64,000 bases of DNA from contig JBEDNN010000037.1 in the NCBI GenBank assembly GCA_041170585.1, positions 21,427 to 85,426 on the forward strand. The letters are read 5' to 3'. This document shows positions 19,331 to 28,350 of the stretch, in pieces. The stretch comes from JBDLSY01 sp041170585. Its GTDB lineage: Bacteria > Pseudomonadota > Gammaproteobacteria > Burkholderiales > Burkholderiaceae_C. Below the pieces are notes generated by a model. The model made no database searches and was not told the origin of the DNA. It was given only the letters and a program-made list of their open reading frames with translations. The translations under genes and the position numbers were made by a program. Within the stretch, counting starts at the first letter, position 1. Each line of letters starts with the position of its first letter.

Positions 19331-19684
19331 ATGAAAAATATACCAAGACATATAACCTCGGTTTTAGTGCTAGGATTTACTTTTTTATTAGCCTCTTGCA
19401 CACAAGAGCAGCAAAATAAAATTTCACGCGACATTCAAAACTATACAGGAACAAATGGTGTGCTTGAAATTTATTCAGGTGATAAAGTAGTGCGTCGATT
19501 TATCAAAGTAGATAAAATGTCTACGGCGATGGGGACTAGTGATGGTCAGCCACGGCCGTATCGTTACGGTTATGGTTATTTAGATGAAAATCTAAATATG
19601 CAAGTTGATACGGGTGAAAAGAAGGTTTATTTTGAAATCAGTGATTACAGTACCAGTTATATATTTTTTGAAAACCCACGGTAA
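19331..19684 (+). CDS. Small lipoprotein of unknown function
   Basis: The 117-aa product has a lipoprotein signal (hydrophobic SVLVLGFTFLLA followed by lipobox L-A-S-C, Cys23). A soluble domain follows with YRYGYGYLDENLNMQVDTGE and KVYFEISDYSTSYIFFENP. An AAAGG ribosome-binding site lies 8 bases before the ATG. I do not recognise the family. Outer-membrane or periplasmic location is inferred from the lipobox. Confidence 0.75.
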   Translation: MKNIPRHITSVLVLGFTFLLASCTQEQQNKISRDIQNYTGTNGVLEIYSGDKVVRRFIKVDKMSTAMGTSDGQPRPYRYGYGYLDENLNMQVDTGEKKVYFEISDYSTSYIFFENPR

Positions 19685-19694
19685 TATCAACATT

Positions 19695-20459
19695 TCAAAT
19701 CATAGACACCTTACCTTGCTCTATACGGTAGATGGTGTCGCAACGCTTTGCCAATGCCTCATCGTGGGTCACTAAAACCAAAGCAGTATTGTGTTGTTTA
19801 ACTTGCTCAAACAATAAAGACTCAATACGCTGCCCCGTGGCGTAATCTAAACTTCCAGTGGGTTCGTCAGCAAAAATGATAGCGGGCTTAGTTGAGAATG
19901 CTCTTGCCAGTGCTACACGTTGTTGTTCACCACCTGATAGCACTGTAGCGCGTTGGTTGGCTTGGGTACTTAAACCTACTGCCTCAAGCCAACTCAGAGC
20001 GATGTCTTTTTGATGAGTAAAACTGTGTGTTGGGAAGCTAATTTCTAATGCTAACATCACATTTTCTAAGGCAGTTAAATGATTGATGAGTTGAAAGTTT
20101 TGAAATACAAATCCAACGCCTTGTTTTTGATATGAATAGTGTGTTTGAGATATATCAGTGGTGTATTTTCCAGAACGTAAAGCAGATCGGTCTTCTTCAC
20201 TAAGTGTTGTGAGTGATTGCCCAAATAACTTGATGCTACCACTTTGTGGAGTATCTAAACCCGCTAGTAGTGCTAATAAAGTGCTTTTTCCGCTACCTGA
20301 TGCACCAATGAGTGCGACAGATTGGCCTGCTTTAACTGAAAGACTCGCTTGATGTAAAACATGAATCGTTCCTGTTGTGTCAGTAAATGATTGGCTTACA
20401 GCGTCAGCATTTAGTAAAATAGTGTCTAGCAATGTTGAGCTTGTTTGATGATTAATCAT
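19695..20459 (-). CDS. YbbA/LolD-type ABC transporter ATPase
   Basis: The 254-aa ATPase has Walker A GASGSGKST, Q-loop FVFQNFQLI, signature LSGGEQQRVALARAF, Walker B IIFADEPTGSLD and switch His (VTHDEA). The LSGGEQQR and ADEPTG pattern fits the MacB/LolD/YbbA group, and YbbA is the nearest by eye. An extra segment of about 17 residues (TTDISQTHYSYQKQG) sits before the Q-loop. No FtsX-like permease is next to it, so the transported substrate is unknown. Confidence 0.85.
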   Translation of the reverse strand: MINHQTSSTLLDTILLNADAVSQSFTDTTGTIHVLHQASLSVKAGQSVALIGASGSGKSTLLALLAGLDTPQSGSIKLFGQSLTTLSEEDRSALRSGKYTTDISQTHYSYQKQGVGFVFQNFQLINHLTALENVMLALEISFPTHSFTHQKDIALSWLEAVGLSTQANQRATVLSGGEQQRVALARAFSTKPAIIFADEPTGSLDYATGQRIESLLFEQVKQHNTALVLVTHDEALAKRCDTIYRIEQGKVSMI

Positions 20460-20460
20460 A

Positions 20461-20540
20461 ATTATTTATAGTTATTTTATTTATAGTTATTTTATTTATA
20501 GTTATTTTTATTTATAGTTATTTTTATTTATAGTTATTTT
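20461..20540. repeat. 15-16-bp tandem repeat, about five copies
   Basis: Units of TATTTATAGTTATTT(T) run directly from the start codon of the ABC ATPase upstream, where its promoter and ribosome-binding site should lie. Confidence 0.9.
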
Positions 20541-20581
20541 ATATTTTTTGTATAGAGTTAATTGTAGAGTTTGAAAAAATC

Positions 20582-20695
20582 GGTAATGTTCAAATAGCAC
20601 TGATACAAGAAATTTAATAATTAAGAAGTAACCAGTAAAATTAACAGGCTACTGCACCACTATAAATATTATAAAAGTTAAAATTTAACATTACC
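20582..20695 (-). mobile_element. MITE-like element, copy 2 (114 bp)
   Basis: Near-perfect reverse complement of copy 1 at 1001-1114, with the same 9-bp terminal inverted repeats. A perfect 8-bp direct repeat AAAAAATC flanks it (20574-20581 and 20696-20703). Two copies with different 8-bp duplications are strong evidence of transposition. It ends 21 bases from the kdsD stop codon. Confidence 0.87.
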
Positions 20696-20716
20696 AAAAA
20701 ATCTAATGTTTAGTAC

Positions 20717-21721
20717 TTAAATAATTTTTGCCTTCATTAAATCATGCATGTGTAAAGCACCTATAAGCGGCGTATCAGTAAGGCTGTCATCTAAGACTAA
20801 TAATTGATTTTTACGGGTTTCATCCATCATTTTCAGTGCGTCTATTGCCATCGCATTGGCATTAATAGTCAATGGTTGGCGACTCATACAATACTCTACT
20901 GTATAGTTGCGTATATCGCCTAAACGCTCAATGGCTCTGCGGACATCACCATCAGTAAAAATACCCACTAGTTGATTAGATTGATGGTCAATTACCGCTG
21001 TCATACCCATACCCTTGTGCGTCATTTCCATTAAAGCCGCCAAAATAGTACAGTGATTATTTACAACAGGCAAAGCATCGCCAGTACGCATGATGTCACG
21101 TACATAAGTGAGTAGTTTCCGACCTAAAGTACCACCTGGGTGGCTTTTAGCAAAATCTTGTGCCGTAAATCCCCGTACTGCTAATGTTGCCATAGCCAAA
21201 GCATCACCCATAGCCAAGGCTGCTGTTGTACTGGCCGTAGGTGCAAGGGCTAATGGGCAAGCTTCTTGATTGACCTTGGCCTTTAAATGTACGTTGGCAT
21301 ATTGGGCTAAAGTAGAGTTACAGTCACCGGTGATGGCAATAACAGGCAATCCAACACGCCTTAAACTGGGTATTATATTAATAATCTCTTCAGTAGTACC
21401 GCTGTTTGACAAAGCAATGAGTACATCATTAGATTGCAACATGCCTAAATCACCGTGGGCTGCTTCAGCAGGGTGAATAAAAAAAGCAGGTGTTCCTGTA
21501 CTGGCTAATGTTGCAGCAATTTTACGGCCAATATGCCCCGACTTGCCCATACCACTGACCACTACTCGCCCAGTACAACCCAATAACAAATAGACTGCTT
21601 GAACCATACTGTCATTAATATGAGGCAGTAACTCTAAAATACCTTGTGCTTCCACTGTTAAAGTATTACGTGCCGTATTAATAATAATATCAGTAGAAAT
21701 AGCGTAGGGCAGTACAGTCAT
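20717..21721 (-). CDS. kdsD: Arabinose-5-phosphate isomerase
   Basis: KdsD makes D-arabinose 5-phosphate for Kdo synthesis in lipopolysaccharide. The 334-aa protein has an N-terminal SIS domain (VVSGMGKSGHIGRKIAATLA, STGTPAFFIHPAEAAHGDLG) and two C-terminal CBS domains (IMRTGDALPVV... and CMSRQPLTIN...). kdsB for the same pathway is at 32604. Confidence 0.95.
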   Translation of the reverse strand: MTVLPYAISTDIIINTARNTLTVEAQGILELLPHINDSMVQAVYLLLGCTGRVVVSGMGKSGHIGRKIAATLASTGTPAFFIHPAEAAHGDLGMLQSNDVLIALSNSGTTEEIINIIPSLRRVGLPVIAITGDCNSTLAQYANVHLKAKVNQEACPLALAPTASTTAALAMGDALAMATLAVRGFTAQDFAKSHPGGTLGRKLLTYVRDIMRTGDALPVVNNHCTILAALMEMTHKGMGMTAVIDHQSNQLVGIFTDGDVRRAIERLGDIRNYTVEYCMSRQPLTINANAMAIDALKMMDETRKNQLLVLDDSLTDTPLIGALHMHDLMKAKII

Positions 21722-21742
21722 AAAGTTACTTTTATATTATTT

Positions 21743-21784
21743 ATATTGTTATGTATATTGTTATGTATATTGTTATGTATATTA
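21743..21784. repeat. 12-bp tandem repeat upstream of kdsD
   Basis: ATATTGTTATGT is repeated 3.5 times in the 99-base gap between kdsD and the ABC ATPase gene transcribed in the same direction upstream. Confidence 0.9.
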
Positions 21785-21820
21785 CTATTTATGTTGTTTT
21801 ATATTATTTTATATTTCTTT

Positions 21821-22933
21821 TTATTTTGCAGTAAAAGTAATAATATGGTTAATAATTAACTCAATACCGATATATTCGTCAATATTATGGTTATGATAAC
21901 TAGGTATTAAAGATAATACTGTTTGTTTAGAAGGCAGCTCTAAAGAGTATAAAAAATACGCACCTCTAAAAAATTTAGCAACTATTTTAGCTTTTAATGG
22001 GCTATTTTGGTTATATTGAATATCATCAGGACGAATGAGCAAATCAATTGGATGTCCAATAGAATATGTATTAATTATAGAGTGTGTAATAATACCCAAC
22101 TCGCATTCAATCTGTTGTGTAGTTAATATTTTTGCGGGTAATAATACACCTTCGCCAATAAAATTAGCTACGTAACGGTTGATTGGTTCGTGATATAAAT
22201 CATAAGGTGTTCCCCATTGACAAATTTTTCCATCAGATACAACGCCTATTTTATCGGCAACTGCAAAGGCTTCATATTGGTCATGGGTGACTAAAATAGC
22301 CGTTGTGCCTGTTTGTTTTAAGATAGCTCTGACTTCTTGTCCTAATCGTTCACGCAACTCGACATCTAAATTAGAAAAAGGTTCATCTAATAGCAATAAT
22401 TGCGGCTGTGGTGCTAAAGCCCTTGCTAAAGCGACTCGTTGCTGTTGTCCACCTGATAATTCATGAATATAACGTTTACCCAAAGTACTTAAACCCACTA
22501 AATCTAACATTACTTCAACGCGATTAGTTTGCTCGGCAACCGATTGCTTTTTTATTTTAAGGCCAAAAGCAATGTTGTCTGCAACGGTTAAATGCGGAAA
22601 CAGAGCATAATCTTGAAATACCATACCAATACCCCGTTTTTGTGGTGGAATATTGATTTGAGTATTTGAGATTAATTGTTGATTTAAAGTGATTGTGCCT
22701 GCAGAAATAGATTCAAAGCCAGCAATTGAACGCAGTACAGTGGTTTTACCACAACCTGATGCCCCTAACAAACACACAATATCGCCTGAATTGACTGAAA
22801 ATGAAAGTGTATTAACTATTTGTCGCTTACCAAAATTAATTTCAATATTGTCTACTATTAATAAAGGTGAAGGAGGGCAGTTAATAGAAATGATAGAATT
22901 TATAGACGTTGTAACGGTGTGAGATAGATTCAT
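21821..22933 (-). CDS. fbpC: Iron(III) ABC transporter ATPase FbpC
   Basis: The 370-aa ATPase has Walker A GASGCGKTT, signature LSGGQQQRVALARAL, Walker B LLLLDEPFSNLD, and a C-terminal TOBE-like domain (ILTTQQIECELGIITH ... LLIRPDDIQ). It follows fbpA and fbpB on the same strand, 109 bases after fbpB, which fits the FbpABC ferric-iron importer. Substrate assignment rests on the binding protein and operon. Confidence 0.88.
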   Translation of the reverse strand: MNLSHTVTTSINSIISINCPPSPLLIVDNIEINFGKRQIVNTLSFSVNSGDIVCLLGASGCGKTTVLRSIAGFESISAGTITLNQQLISNTQINIPPQKRGIGMVFQDYALFPHLTVADNIAFGLKIKKQSVAEQTNRVEVMLDLVGLSTLGKRYIHELSGGQQQRVALARALAPQPQLLLLDEPFSNLDVELRERLGQEVRAILKQTGTTAILVTHDQYEAFAVADKIGVVSDGKICQWGTPYDLYHEPINRYVANFIGEGVLLPAKILTTQQIECELGIITHSIINTYSIGHPIDLLIRPDDIQYNQNSPLKAKIVAKFFRGAYFLYSLELPSKQTVLSLIPSYHNHNIDEYIGIELIINHIITFTAK

Positions 22934-23042
22934 TGACTAGTAATGCTCAATTAAAAATAACAAATAAAAATAAATAAATAAAAATCAACAAATAAAAACA
23001 AATAAAAAATTAATACATAATACATAATACATAATATATTTT

Positions 23043-24650
23043 TCAATAAGTTGTCTTTTCTGAATTAACGACCAAAATAATAACAGGTATTAAACCCGTT
23101 AAAACAATCATTAGACTTGGCAATGCTGCATTTTGCCACATACCTTCTGATGTGAGTTCAAACACACGCACAGCTAAAGTATTCCACCCAAAGGGGTGAG
23201 TCATTAATGTAATGGGCATTTCTTTCATAGCGTCTACAAAACACATTAGTACCGCAGTTAATATACCACCACGTAATAATGGTGTGTACAAACGCGTAAT
23301 CATTTGTAGTTGATTAAGCCCTAATGAACGGGCAGCATTTTCTTGATTAGGACTAATGCGTTGCATAGCACTGTCAATCGGTTGAAAAGCGACTGCCATA
23401 AATCGGGTAACCAATGCCAACAGCATAACTGCAATAGATCCTTTTAAAACTTGATAGCCCGTGAAACCTAAAATATGAGTTATCGGGATTAATACATTGT
23501 CTAACCAAGCAACAGGTAAAAAGATACCGACAGCTAATACTGAACCAGGAACGGCATAGCCTAATGTAGCAATACGAATTAACCAGCGAGTAGTCTTTTG
23601 ATTAAAACGGCGTTGAATAAATACTAAAATTAATGCTAAAGTAGCGACGATACATGCCGTTAATAGTGAAATAGTCACAGAGCGAATAATTAAACCGATA
23701 TATCTACTGTCAAAATCTTCGTACCACACTGTAGCAGTCCAGATAATTAATTGTACAACTGGGGCAATAAACGCAATAATTAATACTAAGCTACATAAAC
23801 CAGTGGCCAAGTAACGATGCCAACCCCGTAGCTGAATACGGTCAGTGGCTATTATTCGCCCTTGATATTGTTTAGTACCGCGTCCCCATTGCTCTAAAGA
23901 TATTAATGCAAATATAAATATCACTAAAATGAAAGCCAATTGTAAAGCTGCAGGTAAATTAAACAGTGAAAACCAGGACTTATAAATAGCCGTAGTAAAC
24001 GTATCAAAGTTAAACATAGACACTGCTCCAAAATCAGCCAATGTTTCCATTAATGCTAAAGTTAAGCCCGCAATTAACCAAGGTCTAGCCATAGGCAGTG
24101 CAACCTTCCAAAAGCCTTGTTGCCGTGATAAACCCAGCATTTGTGCCGCTTCTAAAGCTTGTTTTCCTTGGGTTAAAAACGCATTACGGGCTAACAAATA
24201 AACATAAGGATAAAATGACAGGCTTAGTATTAATAATACGCCGCCTGTTGAACGAATTCTAGGGAAGCCATTAAAATGACCGATGAATTGACGTAAAGTA
24301 GTTTGAATAGGTCCTGTAAAATCAAATAAACCTATGTGTACAAAAGCCAGTACATAAGCTGGCATTGCTAAAGGCAAAACTAAGCTCCAACTAAAAAACT
24401 TACGGCCAGGAAAATCGCAAATTGACGTAAACCACGCAAGCGGTACACCCAGTGCTAATACGCCTACGCTTACGCCTAACATCAGTATGAAAGTATTTTT
24501 CAGTACATCAGGCAGTACGTATTCACTTAAATGCATCCAAATATCGGTTTGAGGCGACAAAAATGCACTTAATACCATACCTAAAGGAATAAGCGTTAAT
24601 AAAGCAATTGGGGCAACATACAATGCACCGCGCAGTGGCAGATAACGCAT
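23043..24650 (-). CDS. fbpB: Iron(III) ABC transporter permease FbpB
   Basis: The 535-aa inner-membrane protein has about twelve hydrophobic segments and two binding-protein-dependent permease modules, with EAA-type loops (EAAQMLGLSRQQGFWKVALP; a second near ENAARSLGLNQLQMITRLYTP). It starts 3 bases after the fbpA stop codon, so the two are surely cotranscribed. Confidence 0.9.
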   Translation of the reverse strand: MRYLPLRGALYVAPIALLTLIPLGMVLSAFLSPQTDIWMHLSEYVLPDVLKNTFILMLGVSVGVLALGVPLAWFTSICDFPGRKFFSWSLVLPLAMPAYVLAFVHIGLFDFTGPIQTTLRQFIGHFNGFPRIRSTGGVLLILSLSFYPYVYLLARNAFLTQGKQALEAAQMLGLSRQQGFWKVALPMARPWLIAGLTLALMETLADFGAVSMFNFDTFTTAIYKSWFSLFNLPAALQLAFILVIFIFALISLEQWGRGTKQYQGRIIATDRIQLRGWHRYLATGLCSLVLIIAFIAPVVQLIIWTATVWYEDFDSRYIGLIIRSVTISLLTACIVATLALILVFIQRRFNQKTTRWLIRIATLGYAVPGSVLAVGIFLPVAWLDNVLIPITHILGFTGYQVLKGSIAVMLLALVTRFMAVAFQPIDSAMQRISPNQENAARSLGLNQLQMITRLYTPLLRGGILTAVLMCFVDAMKEMPITLMTHPFGWNTLAVRVFELTSEGMWQNAALPSLMIVLTGLIPVIILVVNSEKTTY

Positions 24651-24653
24651 TTT

Positions 24654-25673
24654 TTATTTATAGCCTACTCGGTCCATTAATCTAACTGCTGAAGTTTGTA
24701 GTTCGCCTGCTTTGTTCATATTAATTAAATTTTGCTTAAACGGTCCCCAATTATTGACCAAGCTATTTGCTTTTATTTTTGGGTTAGCAGGGTATTCTAA
24801 ATCTTTATCAGCATAGATACTTTGTGCTTTGTCAGAAGACAGCCATTCAATGAGTTTAATCGCACCTGATTCATTTTTAGCATAGCGTGTTACACCAGCA
24901 CCTGACACATTAACGTGAACGCCATTGGTTTTTTGATTAGCCCAAAATAATTTAGCATTGTAGGTTGCTTGTTGTTCGGCAGATAATTTATTTAATATAC
25001 GGCCTAAGTAATAAGTATTGATAATCCCTACGGCGCATTGTCCTGCAGCAACGGCTTCAATTAACTGGGTATCATCAGGAAATACATCGGTTGCTAAATT
25101 GTTCACCCAGCCTTTGATTATATTTTCAGTTTTAGGTTCACCGTATTGGGCAATCATCATAGCCACTAATGATTGGTTATATACTTTTTTACTGGTACGA
25201 AGGCATAACTTATCTTTGAAGCTGGAACCTGCTAATTGTTCGTAAGTCGATAATTGGTCTACTTTAATCAAAGTAGGGTTGTAAATCATCGTGCGGGCAC
25301 GTATGGATAAACCAAACCATTGTTGTTTAGGATCGCGTAAATGGGCGGGAATGTTGTTTTTTAATTTTTTTGAATTGATAGTCTTTAATAAACCCAATGA
25401 TGAAGCTTGCCATAAGTTTCCCGCATCAACAGTAATTAAAACATCAGCAGGTGTATTGGTACTTTCAGCTTGTAGACGAGCCAATAAAGGGCCTTCTTTG
25501 TCTGTGAGCATTTTAATTTCTACACCAGTTTCTGCCGTATATTGATCAAATAAGGGTTTAATTAATTGTTCATTACGGGCAGAATAAACAGTTACAGTTT
25601 CAGCAAACGATAGTGTTGTTAAAGTGGCTAAAGCAAGTGCTAGTACGGAGCGAGAGAGTAAATTTTTTTGCAT
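24654..25673 (-). CDS. fbpA: Periplasmic iron(III)-binding protein FbpA
   Basis: The mature protein begins after a signal peptide (MQKNLLSRSVLALALATLTT ... FAE) and opens with VTVYSARNEQLIKPLF, the family start. A C-terminal-half Tyr pair (INTYYLGR) matches the iron-binding tyrosines. I start it at the ATG at 25671-25673 (339 aa). The frame is open for 37 more codons upstream, but these are made of a 12-bp DNA repeat encoding Phe/Ile/Leu and precede a normal signal peptide. I see no obvious Fur box upstream. Confidence 0.9.
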   Translation of the reverse strand: MQKNLLSRSVLALALATLTTLSFAETVTVYSARNEQLIKPLFDQYTAETGVEIKMLTDKEGPLLARLQAESTNTPADVLITVDAGNLWQASSLGLLKTINSKKLKNNIPAHLRDPKQQWFGLSIRARTMIYNPTLIKVDQLSTYEQLAGSSFKDKLCLRTSKKVYNQSLVAMMIAQYGEPKTENIIKGWVNNLATDVFPDDTQLIEAVAAGQCAVGIINTYYLGRILNKLSAEQQATYNAKLFWANQKTNGVHVNVSGAGVTRYAKNESGAIKLIEWLSSDKAQSIYADKDLEYPANPKIKANSLVNNWGPFKQNLINMNKAGELQTSAVRLMDRVGYK

Positions 25674-25726
25674 ATAATTTTTTAAGAATACAGTTAAAAA
25701 GTAAGGGATGTAAAAAATAAAATGTA

Positions 25727-25790
25727 AAATAAATAAGAAAATAAATAAGAAAATAAACAAGAAAATAAACAAGAAAATAAACAAGAAAAT
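25727..25790. repeat. 12-bp tandem repeat upstream of fbpA
   Basis: About five units of AAATAAACAAGA (with AAATAAATAAGA variants) lie 54-118 bases upstream of the fbpA start, where promoter elements would be expected. Confidence 0.92.
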
Positions 25791-25899
25791 AATACCTACG
25801 TAATTTAGTCAAGTTTTATTTAAATAGATTTTACTATACTTAATTTACTTTAACTCACTTTAATTTACTTTAAAACAAGGAACTTATAAAGTTACACAT

Positions 25900-27312
<1,413 letters not shown>

Positions 27313-27558
27313 TTAAAATAATAAAATAATAAAATTTAAAAACACTAAAAATAAATAGTGAACGGTTGTAGTCTATTGTATGATGTGAGATATTTTATTA
27401 AGAAATATCTAATGTTGTAATTTTACAACTTTTTGCTGTGTACAATATCAGTATTGAATGGCATAAACTTTAACTATTCAAGTGACTGATATCATCACTA
27501 ATAAGGCGTGTGCCAGTTTTTATGCTATTTTGCACATCTGTTTAACTTTAAGAAAATT

Positions 27559-28188
27559 ATGGCTTTACGATTAATAGGTTCTACTACCAGCCCTTACACG
27601 CGAAAAGTCCGTATTGTGATGGCTGAAAAAAAAATTGAATATCATTTTGAAATTGAAAACGTGTGGGATTCACAGGTAGTCATTAGTCGTCACAACCCCT
27701 TAGGAAAAATTCCTTGTATGGTGATGGAAGATGATACTGCCGTGTATGATAGCCGTGTTATTGTTGAATATTTAGACACATTGACACCAGTCAGCAAACT
27801 TATCCCGTCAGCGGGTAAAGAGCGTGTAGTGGTTCGTACATGGGAAGCGTTGGCCGATGGTTTATCTGACGCCGCAATTGCAGCGCGTTTAGAACAAACT
27901 TGGGCTGGACGAACTGATGAGCAACGCTGTCAAGCGTGGGTAACACGCCATTTAGTTAAAATTCAAAACGCATTGCGTACAATGAGTGATAGTTTAGGCG
28001 AAAAATCATGGTGTTTTGGTAACAGTTATACTTTGGCTGACATTAGTGTTTGTGTTGCACTGGCTTACTTAGACTTGCGTTTTCCAGCGATTAATTGGCG
28101 AGACAATGTCAATTTGGCTAAACTGTATGATAAAGTTTCACAAAAGCAAAGTTTTATAGACACTGACTACAAGCAGGTCAGTGCTTAA
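27559..28188 (+). CDS. Glutathione S-transferase, YibF-like
   Basis: The 209-aa protein has an N-terminal thioredoxin-fold domain (LIGSTTSPYTRKVRIVMAEK, NPLGKIPCMV, YDSRVIVEYL) and a helical C-terminal domain (LADISVCVALAYLDLRFP). The catalytic-position Ser of S-P-Y-T-R is present. I start at the ATG at 27559, which matches family starts; 17 upstream codons would be unusual. Closest by eye to E. coli YibF rather than SspA. Substrate unknown. Confidence 0.85.
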   Translation: MALRLIGSTTSPYTRKVRIVMAEKKIEYHFEIENVWDSQVVISRHNPLGKIPCMVMEDDTAVYDSRVIVEYLDTLTPVSKLIPSAGKERVVVRTWEALADGLSDAAIAARLEQTWAGRTDEQRCQAWVTRHLVKIQNALRTMSDSLGEKSWCFGNSYTLADISVCVALAYLDLRFPAINWRDNVNLAKLYDKVSQKQSFIDTDYKQVSA

Positions 28189-28309
28189 TATTATCTACAA
28201 TATATACAACTATGTATAAATAAACTATGTATAAATAAACTATGTATAAATAAACATAAATATAAACATAAACAGACATAAATATTAACATTAACATTAA
28301 CATTGTTTG

Positions 28310-28332
28310 AAAGCGGCTTCGGTCGCTTTTTT
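28310..28332 (+). terminator. Rho-independent terminator after the GST gene
   Basis: The sequence AAAGCGGCTTCGGTCGCTTTTTT can form a short GC-rich stem (AAAGCG/CGCTTT) with a T-run. It ends 18 bases before the dnaG start codon and separates the two genes. Tandem TATGTATAAATAAAC units precede it (28211-28255). Confidence 0.6.
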
Positions 28333-28350
28333 ACTTTTTAAAAACTATAT

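Noticed and set aside
25674..25784. An N-terminal Phe/Ile/Leu-rich extension of FbpA
   Set aside because: It is encoded by a 12-bp tandem repeat and precedes a complete ordinary signal peptide; the internal ATG is the better start.
27559..28188. Stringent starvation protein SspA
   Set aside because: The fold is similar, but the motifs and the absence of sspB point to a YibF-like glutathione transferase.
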